A stretch of DNA of 64,000 nucleotides from Bacillota bacterium (lineage in GTDB: Bacteria; Bacillota; Clostridia; Oscillospirales; Ruminococcaceae): assembly GCA_023415575.1 (NCBI GenBank), contig JAEZKF010000049.1, forward strand, positions 1 through 64,000, read 5' to 3'. The notes under the pieces are model-generated. The model saw only the letters and a list, made by a program, of their open reading frames with translations. It had not been told where the DNA came from and made no database searches. Numbering within the stretch: position 1 is the stretch's first letter; each line of letters starts with the position of its first letter. Position numbers and translations under genes: made by a program. Shown here piece after piece: positions 25,192 to 33,593 of the stretch.

Positions 25192-26754
25192 TTATTTTGC
25201 GTACTCAATCGCGCGGTTCTCGCGAACGATGTGAACCTTAATCTGTCCAGGATAATCAAGTTCTGCCTCTATCTTGCTTACGATGTCACGCGCAAGCAGC
25301 GTCATCTGGTCGTCGTTGATGACCTCGGGCTTTACCATAATGCGAATCTCGCGACCCGCCTGAATTGCGTAGGTCTTGTCCACGCCGTTAAACGAACCTG
25401 CAATCTCCTCAAGCTTTTCAAGACGCTTGATGTAGTTCTCAAGATTTTCACGCCGTGCACCGGGACGCGCTGCCGAGATTGCGTCCGCCGCCTGAACAAG
25501 GCAGGCAACGATGGTTTTCGGCTCCACGTCTCCGTGGTGGGCCTGAATCGCATGAATAATCTCGGGGTTTTCCTTGTATTTCTTTGCAATGTCTACGCCG
25601 ATTTCAACGTGTGTGCCCTCAATTTCATGGTCAAGGGCCTTGCCGATATCATGCAGTAGACCTGCGCGTTTTGCAAAGTTAACCTCTACACCGAGCTCAC
25701 TTGCCATAACACCGGCAAGATAAGCAACCTCAAGCGAGTGATCCAAAACGTTCTGCCCGTAGCTTGTGCGGTAGCGCAGACGTCCAATCAGCTTAATCAG
25801 CTCCGGATTCATGCCGTGAATACCGGTCTCCATCACCGCGCGCTCGCCGTCCTGACGAATCTTGAGCTCGACCTCGTGCTTGGCCTTATCCACCATCTCC
25901 TCAATGCGGGCGGGATGGATGCGGCCGTCGGAGATGAGCTTCTCAAGAGAGATGCGTGCAATCTCGCGGCGAACGGGGTCAAAGCAGGAAAGCGTAATCG
26001 CCTCAGGGGTATCGTCGATGATTAAATCTACACCAGTCAGGGTTTCAAGGGCGCGGATGTTGCGGCCCTCGCGGCCGATGATTCGGCCCTTCATCTCATC
26101 GCTGGGCAGTGCAACCACCGAAACGGTGGCCTCCGCCACATGCTCAGCGGCACAGCGCTGTATTGCCATCGAGATGATATTGCGCGCCTTTTGGTCTGCC
26201 TCATCGCGCAGCATCTGCTCGTACTGGTTAATCTTAACCGCTTTTTCGTGGACGAGTTCCTCTTCAAGGTTTTTGAGCAGGTATTCCTTGGCCTGCTCCA
26301 TGGTGAACATTGAAATCTTTTCAAGCATCTCAAACTGATGCTTTTTGATTTGCTCGGCATCGGCGAGCTTCGCCTCTGCCTCTACAAGCTTCTTTTGTAG
26401 GGCTTCGTCCTTGCGCTCAAGGGCTTCCATCTTGTGGTCAAGGTTCTCTTCTTTTTGCAGGATGCGTCTTTCCTGACGCTGGAGTTCAACTCTGCGTTCT
26501 TTTATCTCTTTGTCTGCATCCGAACGCATTCTGTAAATTTCGTCTTTGGCCTCGACAAGTGCTTCTTTTTTCTTGCTTTCTGCAGTTTTTAAAGCGTCGC
26601 TGATAATTCGTTTGGCTTCCTGCTCGGCGGAACCGAGCTCTGCCTCAGCGACTCTTTTTCTATATGAAATGCCCAGAAAAAATAGAGGGACACCGATCAC
26701 AATAGCTCCGACGATTACTGAAATGACGCAGTATAGAATCGTCTGTGAATCCAC
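25192..26754 (-). CDS. rny: Ribonuclease Y
   Basis: The 520-residue membrane-anchored endonuclease that initiates mRNA decay in Firmicutes. It has an N-terminal membrane helix (residues about 5-29), a long charged coiled coil (30-200), a KH domain with GRIIGREGRNI at 223-233 and an HD domain with HD at 368-369. It has a GTG start with AGGAGG about 12 nt upstream. It is followed by ymdB and spoVS, as in Bacillus. Confidence 0.96.
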   Translation of the reverse strand: MDSQTILYCVISVIVGAIVIGVPLFFLGISYRKRVAEAELGSAEQEAKRIISDALKTAESKKKEALVEAKDEIYRMRSDADKEIKERRVELQRQERRILQKEENLDHKMEALERKDEALQKKLVEAEAKLADAEQIKKHQFEMLEKISMFTMEQAKEYLLKNLEEELVHEKAVKINQYEQMLRDEADQKARNIISMAIQRCAAEHVAEATVSVVALPSDEMKGRIIGREGRNIRALETLTGVDLIIDDTPEAITLSCFDPVRREIARISLEKLISDGRIHPARIEEMVDKAKHEVELKIRQDGERAVMETGIHGMNPELIKLIGRLRYRTSYGQNVLDHSLEVAYLAGVMASELGVEVNFAKRAGLLHDIGKALDHEIEGTHVEIGVDIAKKYKENPEIIHAIQAHHGDVEPKTIVACLVQAADAISAARPGARRENLENYIKRLEKLEEIAGSFNGVDKTYAIQAGREIRIMVKPEVINDDQMTLLARDIVSKIEAELDYPGQIKVHIVRENRAIEYAK

Positions 26755-26840
26755 TTATTCAAAAACCTCCTTTGCTCAATTTCTCCAAAATTTTAATATT
26801 ATCATAAATAATAATATATAGTGCCACTGCACCACTTACT

Positions 26841-26869
26841 ATTTTATATGTTGCAAAGATGTATGTCAA
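26841..26869 (-). promoter_or_regulatory. Promoter of rny
   Basis: Minus-strand consensus TTGACA, 17-nt spacer, TAAAAT, about 90 nt before the GTG start. The leader between them is very AT-rich. Confidence 0.75.
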
Positions 26870-27035
26870 GGGCTGTTTTAACGCGCGTTTTTGTCGCATT
26901 TTTGACATTTTTTGTCCAAACAGAATGGATAGGCACGACCATCCCGAATCTGCAAATCAACGTTTCGTCTTATATTTTCCAAAGGCGACGAACTGCCTTG
27001 GATTTTTTGACGATATCTTTGCAAAATGCGCGGTA

Positions 27036-27064
27036 TTGACAAAGCTGTGCGCCGGTGTTACTAT
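27036..27064 (+). promoter_or_regulatory. Promoter of the thrS T-box transcript
   Basis: Consensus TTGACA (27036-27041), 17-nt spacer, TACTAT (27059-27064). Transcription should begin near 27071. Confidence 0.8.
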
Positions 27065-27070
27065 GAAACA

Positions 27071-27347
27071 AACAGCAAAAGCGTTGACGGGGACAGTATC
27101 GGAAGATGCTGTGCAAAGAGAGCACGCGCCGCAGGCTGAAAGCGCGAGCCACTAGAGTCTTCCAATGAGAACACCACCCCTGAGCCCGCTATACAAAGCT
27201 TAGACGGTTTTCAAACTCTTTAAGCATAAAAAAGCGGCGTTTGGCATACGTTACCGTGCCGATTCGAGCGGCGGTCTTTCTGACCGCAATTCGGGTGGAA
27301 CCGTGGAGCATTGACTGCCTCACCCCGACTATGGGGTGGGGTTTTTT
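27071..27347 (+). promoter_or_regulatory. T-box riboswitch of thrS
   Basis: The leader carries the T-box hallmark CGGGTGGAACCG (27292-27303), an AGAG-type GA motif in stem I (around 27115-27122) and a terminator with stem 27318-27326/27333-27341 followed by six T. Adjacent ACC triplets at 27172-27177 are candidate threonine specifiers. Uncharged tRNA-Thr should stabilise the antiterminator and permit thrS transcription. Confidence 0.92.
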
Positions 27348-27392
27348 GTTTATCCTGCACAACATATAATAAACGAAAGAGGAGTTATCATC

Positions 27393-29306
27393 ATGATTAA
27401 CGTTGAGCTAAAAGGCGGCGTTGTGAAGCAGTACAACGAGGGTGTTACCCCTGCTGAGATTGCAAAAGAGCTGGGCGCGGGTTTGTATAAGGCGGTCTGC
27501 CTTGCCAAGGTAAACGGCAAGAACTGCGACTTGCGCACCCCGCTTACCGAGGACTGCTCCCTCACCCTGCTGACCTTTGATGACGCAGACGGCAAAAAGG
27601 CGTTTTGGCATACCGCATCCCATATGCTTGCGCAGGCGGTTAAGCGTCTGTACCCGAATGCGAAGTTTGCCATCGGCCCTGCCATTGACAACGGCTTTTA
27701 CTACGACTTTGACGTAGAGACCCCTTTTACGCCCGATGACCTTGAGAAGCTCGAGGCCGAGATGGTGAAAATTGCAAAGGAGGATATTCCCCTTGAGCGG
27801 TTTGAGCTCCCGCCGGAGGAAGCAACCGCGTTCATGCAGGAAAAGGGCGAGACCTATAAGGTCGAGCTGATTGCAGAGCACGCGGGCAAGGGCGAGAACA
27901 TCAGCATGTACCGTCAGGCGGACTTCACCGATCTGTGCGCTGGCCCCCACCTGATGAGCACCGGCGCCGTAAAGGCGATTAAGCTGACCTCCGCGACCGG
28001 CGCATACTGGCGCGGCAGCGAGAAGAACAAGATGCTTTGCCGCATCTACGGCATTGCCTTCCCCAAGAAGAGCCAGCTGGACGAATACCTCGTGCACATC
28101 GAGGAGGCAAAGAAGCGCGACCACCGCAGACTAGGCAAGGAGCTTGGCCTCTTTGCCCTGCTTGAGGAAGGCCCCGGTTTCCCCTTCTTCCTGCCCAAGG
28201 GCATGATTGTCAAGAACCTGCTGATTGACTACTGGCGCGAGGTTCACAAGCGCGCAGGATATCACGAGATTTCCACCCCCATCATCCTCAACCGCGCGTT
28301 GTGGGAGCGTTCGGGTCACTGGTATCACTATAAGGACAATATGTACACCACCGTCATCGACGAAGAGGATTTCGCCATTAAGCCGATGAACTGCCCCGGC
28401 GGCATGCTCGCCTACAAGCTTGAGCCGCATTCCTACCGCGACCTTCCGCTGCGTATGGCGGAGCTTGGCCTTGTACACCGTCATGAGCTTTCGGGCGCTC
28501 TGCACGGACTCATGCGCGTGCGCTGCTTTACACAGGACGATGCCCACATCTTTATGACCCGCGACCAGATTAAGGATGAGATTAAGGGCGTTGTTTCACT
28601 CATTGACGAGGTTTACAACCTGTTTGGATTTAAGTATCACATCGAGCTTTCCACCCGCCCCGAGGACAGCATGGGCAGCGAGGAGGACTGGGAGCACGCG
28701 ACAAACGCCCTGCGCGAGGCGCTCAATGAAATCGGCCGCGACTACATCATCAACGAGGGCGACGGCGCCTTCTACGGCCCGAAGATTGACTTCCACCTTG
28801 AGGACTCCATCGGACGCACCTGGCAGTGCGGCACCATCCAGCTTGACTTCCAGCTGCCGGAGCGCTTTGAGCTCGAGTACACCGGCGCGGACGGCGAGAA
28901 ACACCGTCCCGTTATGATTCACCGTGTTGCATTCGGCTCCATCGAGCGGTTTATCGGTATTCTCATCGAGCACTTTGCAGGCGCCTTCCCGACCTGGCTT
29001 GCCCCTGTGCAGGTTAAGGTTATCCCCGTTTCGGAGCGCTTTAACGAGTATGCCCAGCAGGTAACCGACCGCCTGAACGCCGAGAATATCCGCGTGGAGC
29101 TTGACCTGCGCCCCGAGAAGATTGGCTACAAGATTCGCGAGGCTCAGCTTGCCAAGATTCCGTATATGCTGGTTGTCGGCGAGAAGGAGCAGGCTGACGG
29201 CACCGTTGCGGTTCGTTCGCGCAAGGACGGCGACAAGGGCGCGATGCCGACAAACGAGTTCCTTGCACAGATTCTGACCGAAATCAAAACAAGGGCACGC
29301 GATTAA
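27393..29306 (+). CDS. thrS: Threonyl-tRNA synthetase
   Basis: 637 residues from MINVELKGG (27393), with AGAGGAG upstream. Domains in order: TGS (1-62), the editing domain with HTASHMLAQAV and the CAGPH motif, the class II catalytic core (motif 2 around VHRHELSGALHGLMRVRCF, zinc ligands in NCPGG and later His), and the anticodon-binding domain after about 535 (QVKVIPVSERF). The length is standard. The T-box directly upstream makes expression depend on tRNA-Thr charging. Confidence 0.97.
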   Translation: MINVELKGGVVKQYNEGVTPAEIAKELGAGLYKAVCLAKVNGKNCDLRTPLTEDCSLTLLTFDDADGKKAFWHTASHMLAQAVKRLYPNAKFAIGPAIDNGFYYDFDVETPFTPDDLEKLEAEMVKIAKEDIPLERFELPPEEATAFMQEKGETYKVELIAEHAGKGENISMYRQADFTDLCAGPHLMSTGAVKAIKLTSATGAYWRGSEKNKMLCRIYGIAFPKKSQLDEYLVHIEEAKKRDHRRLGKELGLFALLEEGPGFPFFLPKGMIVKNLLIDYWREVHKRAGYHEISTPIILNRALWERSGHWYHYKDNMYTTVIDEEDFAIKPMNCPGGMLAYKLEPHSYRDLPLRMAELGLVHRHELSGALHGLMRVRCFTQDDAHIFMTRDQIKDEIKGVVSLIDEVYNLFGFKYHIELSTRPEDSMGSEEDWEHATNALREALNEIGRDYIINEGDGAFYGPKIDFHLEDSIGRTWQCGTIQLDFQLPERFELEYTGADGEKHRPVMIHRVAFGSIERFIGILIEHFAGAFPTWLAPVQVKVIPVSERFNEYAQQVTDRLNAENIRVELDLRPEKIGYKIREAQLAKIPYMLVVGEKEQADGTVAVRSRKDGDKGAMPTNEFLAQILTEIKTRARD

Positions 29307-29321
29307 CCCAAAATGAAAAAT

Positions 29322-29358
29322 GCGCCCGGGGCGGTTTTGCTCCGGGCGCTTTCCTTTT
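29322..29358 (+). terminator. Terminator of thrS
   Basis: An 11-bp GC-rich stem (29322-29332 with 29339-29349, one mismatch) is followed by TTTCCTTTT. Confidence 0.85.
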
Positions 29359-29404
29359 ATGAACACAAATCCCGCCAAACCTAAAGGTTTTTCGGTTTCT
29401 ATTC

Positions 29405-29433
29405 TTGACAATGATAAAACGGCTTGCTATAAT
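29405..29433 (+). promoter_or_regulatory. Promoter of tRNA-Lys
   Basis: A perfect consensus promoter: TTGACA, 17-nt spacer, TATAAT, about 50 nt before the mature 5' end. A short AAGCGC/GCGCTT hairpin with T-rich 3' side (about 29439-29465) lies in between; its role is unclear. Confidence 0.85.
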
Positions 29434-29484
29434 AAACAAGCGCCTTTTCATAAGCGCTTTTTATTGCGTAAAAATAGAATAGAT

Positions 29485-29560
29485 GAACCATTAGCTCAGC
29501 CGGCAGAGCACCTGACTTTTAATCAGGGTGTCCGGAGTTCGAATCTCCGATGGTTCACCA
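29485..29560 (+). tRNA. tRNA-Lys (anticodon UUU)
   Basis: A 76-nt cloverleaf with acceptor stem GAACCAT/ATGGTTC, D arm AGCTCAGCCGGCAGAGC, anticodon arm CCTGACTTTTAATCAGG, T arm GGAGTTCGAATCTCC and an encoded CCA end. It stands alone between thrS and an AT-rich gene. Confidence 0.97.
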
Positions 29561-29564
29561 CACA

Positions 29565-29602
29565 AACCCGCACGAACAATGTTCGTGCGGGTTGTTGTTT
29601 TT
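29565..29602 (+). terminator. Terminator of tRNA-Lys
   Basis: A perfect 13-bp stem (29565-29577 with 29581-29593, 3-nt loop) is followed by GTTGTTTTT. Confidence 0.92.
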
Positions 29603-29782
29603 GGCGATATGTAGACGAAAAGGGTTGAAACTTTGCTTTTTTCCTTTTATTATATTTATGTAATATATTAGTTTTAAGTTTAAAACTACTCCATAATTAC
29701 TTTTATTTGTAAATTTAAAAATCTGTCTAATATATAAACAGTTATACAGTAACAGCTAATTGCGTAAAGGAGGTCATAAATC

Positions 29783-31396
29783 ATGCCGATGTATTTGAAA
29801 CGTGACACTATCCGCTTATTAGAAGCTAGTGTGGATGCAATAAGCCTAGCTGTGACAGCATTGGGGCTACCACAACGGCATGAAGTTAGAGAAACATCCT
29901 CCGAAAACGCTATTGCAATTGGTTTGGCTGGTGTCTCGGCTGAGTTAGCAATGAGCGCAATTATTGTACAAGCACAAGGAGAAAAAGCATTACATCATCC
30001 GTCTGGATTTTATAAAACTGGCTCTCATATCGTAGACGACTTTAAAAAACTAATAAATTCACAGATACCCAAAATGCTGTTTTTGACTCAAGGTGTAAAA
30101 GATCCGACAAAACATATTGCTGAGATATTGAATGCCACTTCAAAATTCAAATTACTAACTATATCACGTGCTGGCGGGCTGCACGCAGGGCTAGGTCCAT
30201 CTCGAGATGTATGTATTGCTTGTGTTAATGACGTTATATCTTTTATAGATATATTAGGTCAATCTTCGAGGATGAAAACATATACACAGACATTACCTCG
30301 TAAAATTGAAATGCCCAAAAGCTATGACTTGATAGTAGATGATCTTATTTCTAAAGTAGCTCAGTCTCCATCAGATATTGAAAAGGCAAATGCATTAGCG
30401 TCTATTTATTTAGTTATTCCAGAATTACCAGATAAAGAGCCCAGTTGGTTTCCTGCATTTGAAAGACTATGTGTCTTCCCAAAAGTAAATGATATAACTT
30501 TTTTACTTGATACTCTTGAATCTTCAAAATATGCTTCGTTAATAAAAGTATCAAAATCTCAAATTGGTTTACCAGTAGTTGTACAAAAAGGCAATCCATC
30601 CGCCCTGCCGATTGAACCACAATACTTGAAAAAGTCTTTTTCCAACATACGGGATCAATTTTACGCTGATAGAGGGACAGCTAATGGCAGATTAGATAAG
30701 AATTTGCTCGATCCACCTCCTATAGAATCAGTATATGAAGTATTTGCGTTGCAATTTCATGTGCTAGGGATTACGCAGAATGAGGAAGAAATGTTATCGG
30801 CTGTTGATACATGGCCCCTTATTGCGGCAAGTTTATCTTATACCGGTACTTTCGGGCCATATTGGTATTTCGTAAGAAGGACCTCCGATTTGGATCAACT
30901 AAAAAGCTATATAAGTCGAGCTGCAAATATTGGTAAGGGCGCTATACATAATGGTATATTAGAGTTTACAGAAGGCTTTAAGGCAATAAAAGAAAATAAG
31001 TCTCTTTCAAAAAAGATAGGTTTTGCCCGAGCGCTTATTGAGCAATATGAAAAATCAGGTGATAAGCGGAAAAATCTTGTAAAACTATATAGTAAAAATA
31101 AAAATAATGATAAATGCCTATGCGAAGAAGCAAAAAATGATTTATATCAAATTTGCAATGAAGATAAACCTGTTTCTGAAATGCTGATAAAACTCGCAGA
31201 GAAAACTTATAATTTAACGAGCGAAAAAAGTTATTCTTATTGGGCGCGTGTTATTTGTGAGGCTGCGGTGGAACTCGAAGATACTCAAGGACTTTTGGCG
31301 GTATTAAAATCTAGTGAGCTCAACGTTGCTCATACTGCAGCAAAGAAAGCGTTGAGAGTAATTGATTTCATTAATTTTGGTCCTAAAATAGAATAA
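29783..31396 (+). CDS. Unrecognised AT-rich protein with HEPN-like R-x4-H motif
   Basis: A 537-residue protein I cannot assign to a named family. The base composition is plainly more AT-rich than any neighbour and codons end mostly in A or T, a sign of recent transfer. Residues 40-160 look like a HEPN fold: a helix IAIGLAGVSAELAMSAII, then FYKTGSHIVDDFKKLI, then SRAGGLHAGLGPSRDV containing R129-x4-H134, the R-x4-6-H pattern of HEPN ribonucleases. The remainder is mixed then helical, without transmembrane or coiled-coil segments. A strong AAAGGAGGT site precedes the ATG. It sits between the tRNA-Lys terminator and its own terminator, so it is a one-gene cargo. An RNase-type defence or toxin role is inference. 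Confidence 0.8.
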   Translation: MPMYLKRDTIRLLEASVDAISLAVTALGLPQRHEVRETSSENAIAIGLAGVSAELAMSAIIVQAQGEKALHHPSGFYKTGSHIVDDFKKLINSQIPKMLFLTQGVKDPTKHIAEILNATSKFKLLTISRAGGLHAGLGPSRDVCIACVNDVISFIDILGQSSRMKTYTQTLPRKIEMPKSYDLIVDDLISKVAQSPSDIEKANALASIYLVIPELPDKEPSWFPAFERLCVFPKVNDITFLLDTLESSKYASLIKVSKSQIGLPVVVQKGNPSALPIEPQYLKKSFSNIRDQFYADRGTANGRLDKNLLDPPPIESVYEVFALQFHVLGITQNEEEMLSAVDTWPLIAASLSYTGTFGPYWYFVRRTSDLDQLKSYISRAANIGKGAIHNGILEFTEGFKAIKENKSLSKKIGFARALIEQYEKSGDKRKNLVKLYSKNKNNDKCLCEEAKNDLYQICNEDKPVSEMLIKLAEKTYNLTSEKSYSYWARVICEAAVELEDTQGLLAVLKSSELNVAHTAAKKALRVIDFINFGPKIE

Positions 31397-31427
31397 TTGC
31401 TTGCCCTTTAACATCATTATATCCCTT

Positions 31428-31457
31428 AAGCCCCGCCCCCGCAGGGGGCTTATTTTA
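31428..31457 (+). terminator. Terminator of the HEPN-like gene
   Basis: AAGCCCC (31428-31434) pairs with GGGGCTT (31445-31451), followed by ATTTTAT. It is GC-rich, unlike the gene it follows, so it may predate the insertion. Confidence 0.7.
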
Positions 31458-31530
31458 TCCCAAACAAATTGCATCTTCCCGTTCGTTGTGAGATAATATG
31501 GCTTAGACCACACCGGAAAGGAAGCCCGCC

Positions 31531-32313
31531 ATGAAACCTTTTTCTGACCTGTCATGCGCTGATGCGCGCCGCCTGCGCTATGTGCTGTGCGACATCGACG
31601 ACACCATCACAACCGACGGCAAGCTGACCGCCGACGCCTACACCGCACTTTGGCGGCTGCATGACGCGGGTCTGGGCGTTATCCCCGTAACCGGACGCCC
31701 TGCGGGCTGGTGCGACCTCATTGTCCGCCAGTGGCCAGTGACGGCGGTGGTGGGCGAAAACGGCGCCTTTGTGTACTATATGAAGGACGGACACAAGCAG
31801 GTGTTTACCCATCCTTCGGTTGCGCATGACGTTGCGGACAAGCTCGCCGCCGTGCGCGATGCCGCCCTGCGCGGCGTTCCCGGGTGCCGAGTTGCCTCCG
31901 ACCAGTTTGCCCGCATCTACGATGTTGCCATCGACTTTCGCGAGGACCCGCCCTACCTCTCCTTTGAGGATGCGGCAAGGATTAAGGAAATCTGCGAATC
32001 GTTGGGAGCACAGGCAAAGGTCAGCTCCATCCATGTCAACGCATGGTTTGGCGAGTACGACAAGCTGAGCATGACCGAGCTGTTTATGGATAAGGTCTTA
32101 GGCGAGACCGACATCAAAAGCACAGTCATCTTCTTCGGAGACTCCCCCAACGACGAGCCGATGTTTCGCTTTTTCCCCATCACCTGCGCGGTTGCGAACA
32201 TCCGGCCCTTTCTCGGCAGCATTGCCCACCTGCCCGCCTATGTAACCGAGCGCGAGGGCGGCGCGGGCTTTGCCGAGGCAGTCGACCACCTGCTCTCTTT
32301 ACGCGCCGAATAA
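31531..32313 (+). CDS. HAD-superfamily (type IIB) phosphatase
   Basis: 260 residues. Motif I is CDIDDTIT (nucleophile and acid/base Asp), motif II is the Thr in VIPVTGRP, motif III is the Lys near NAWFGEYDK and motif IV is FFGDSPNDEPMF. The C2-type cap lies between motifs II and III. Such Cof/SPP/MPGP-like enzymes remove phosphate from sugar phosphates; the PNDEPMF ending resembles mannosyl-3-phosphoglycerate or sucrose phosphate phosphatases, but the substrate is not determined. The SD GGAAAGGA lies before the ATG. It is convergent with fruK. Confidence 0.85.
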   Translation: MKPFSDLSCADARRLRYVLCDIDDTITTDGKLTADAYTALWRLHDAGLGVIPVTGRPAGWCDLIVRQWPVTAVVGENGAFVYYMKDGHKQVFTHPSVAHDVADKLAAVRDAALRGVPGCRVASDQFARIYDVAIDFREDPPYLSFEDAARIKEICESLGAQAKVSSIHVNAWFGEYDKLSMTELFMDKVLGETDIKSTVIFFGDSPNDEPMFRFFPITCAVANIRPFLGSIAHLPAYVTEREGGAGFAEAVDHLLSLRAE

Positions 32314-32327
32314 CCTGATACCATACA

Positions 32328-32363
32328 TAAAAGCGGCAGCCTTCATCAGGCCGCCGCTTTTTT
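32328..32363. terminator. Bidirectional terminator between the HAD gene and fruK
   Basis: AAAAGCGGC-GCCT pairs with AGGC-GCCGCTTTT and is flanked by A and T tracts on both sides, as expected between convergent genes. Confidence 0.85.
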
Positions 32364-32364
32364 A

Positions 32365-33288
32365 TCAGATACTCAGTTCTTCAATGATTACCTTATCAAC
32401 AAGCCCCAAGACAGTCTGCCTTTCGGCTAGCCACGGACTGTAGGCTGTTGCGGTGCCTGCCGCCACCGCCAGCGCAAACGCATCACGGATGCTGCTGTTG
32501 TGGGCGAGCCCTGCAAGAAAGCCCGCAACCATTGAGTCTCCCGCACCCACGGTGCACTGCACCTTACCCGTAGGCGGAGCAGCCTTATATACCTTGCCGT
32601 CCTCCGCGGCCAGAATTGCGCCGTCGCCGCCCATCGACACGAGCACTTGGCGGGCACCCTTCTGCTGAAGCTGCCGAGCATAGCTGACAATCTGCTCATC
32701 CCCTGAGATGTCGCAGCCAAAGAGGTCAGAAAGTTCATTGATGTTCGGCTTTATGAAAAAGGGACGGTAGTCAAGGGCGCGAAGCAGGCGGTCGCCTGTT
32801 GTATCCACAACCGTCGGTATCTTGCGCGCAGCGCAGTAGGAGAGTATCTGCTCATAGGCATCGGCGGGCGCTGCTTGCGGCATACTGCCCGAAAGCACGA
32901 CCACATCCCGCTCTCCTGCCCGTTTTAGCCGCAGCAGGATGGCGTTCAGCTCCTCCTGCATGATGACAGGCCCCTGGCCGTTGATTTCGGTCTCGGTGTC
33001 GGAGAGTACCTTTACGCTTAGGCGGGAGAAGCCATTGATTGCGGTAATCATATCATGCGGGCACCCGTAGATACCAAGCAGGCGGGTAATCTGCTCGCCC
33101 GTAAAGCCCGCCGTTACACCCAGCGCAACGGTCGGCTGACCAAGCCTTGTGAGTATAACCGAGACGTTGATGCCCTTACCCCCGGGGTAGATGGCCTCAC
33201 GCTCGGGACGGTTTACGCCGCCGACGGCAGGACTGGGGAGATTAACCACATAATCAAGCGATGGATTCAGCGTAATGGTGTATATCAT
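32365..33288 (-). CDS. fruK: 1-phosphofructokinase (PfkB family)
   Basis: 307 residues. The PfkB signatures are AIYPGGKGINVSVILTRLG at the N-terminus and TVGAGDSMVAGFLAGL near residue 250, where the Asp is the catalytic base. SGSMP and KPNINELSDLFG are the other kinase motifs and fit FruK/LacC-type phosphosugar kinases. FruK usually pairs with a fructose PTS (fruA) and a DeoR repressor; neither is adjacent, so the fructose-1-phosphate assignment is by similarity. Tagatose-6-phosphate is the main alternative. Confidence 0.85.
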   Translation of the reverse strand: MIYTITLNPSLDYVVNLPSPAVGGVNRPEREAIYPGGKGINVSVILTRLGQPTVALGVTAGFTGEQITRLLGIYGCPHDMITAINGFSRLSVKVLSDTETEINGQGPVIMQEELNAILLRLKRAGERDVVVLSGSMPQAAPADAYEQILSYCAARKIPTVVDTTGDRLLRALDYRPFFIKPNINELSDLFGCDISGDEQIVSYARQLQQKGARQVLVSMGGDGAILAAEDGKVYKAAPPTGKVQCTVGAGDSMVAGFLAGLAHNSSIRDAFALAVAAGTATAYSPWLAERQTVLGLVDKVIIEELSI

Positions 33289-33334
33289 ATCCGCACCCGC
33301 ACCTTTCTGTTTTTACTTGCGGCGCAACCAATTC

Positions 33335-33371
33335 TGTATATACGGCAAACGGTAAATTGCAAAATACCGTT
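33335..33371 (-). promoter_or_regulatory. fruK promoter with overlapping inverted repeat
   Basis: Minus-strand TTGCAA (33357-33362), 16-nt spacer, TATACA (33335-33340). An inverted repeat AACGGTA-N10-TACCGTT (33348-33371) covers the -35 and part of the spacer, a position where a repressor would block RNA polymerase. The regulator is unknown. Confidence 0.45.
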
Positions 33372-33469
33372 AATTTTTTAACAATCATAGCTGCGCTACA
33401 CCTTATTATTACCATTAACATACCATGTTTTTAGGCGAAAATCCACTGAAATTTGTACCACTTTTCAAT

Positions 33470-33593
33470 TTGATTAATCTGTAAACGATGATATAATATA
33501 GTAGCATCTTGAAGTAAATTGGGTGATTAGCTCGTTATATCAATGGCAACTCTTTTAGGCTAATTATCCACTACTTTTCGGAGGTGACAGGTT
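33470..33593 (+). promoter_or_regulatory. Promoter and structured leader of the CmpB-like gene
   Basis: TTGATT (33470-33475), 16-nt spacer, TATAAT (33492-33497). The roughly 90-nt leader can form an 11-bp stem with two G-U pairs (33521-33531 with 33559-33569) around a 27-nt loop, ending just before the SD GGAGGTGA. No known riboswitch class is recognised. Confidence 0.5.

Noticed and set aside
26859..27155. Small plus-strand frame before the thrS leader
   Set aside because: It overlaps the rny promoter, the thrS promoter and T-box stem I, and has no ribosome site.
29540..31520. Attachment-site repeat flanking the HEPN-like gene
   Set aside because: Only a 7-base match (ACCACAC) to the tRNA 3' flank was found near 31508, too short to support site-specific integration, and no integrase is present.
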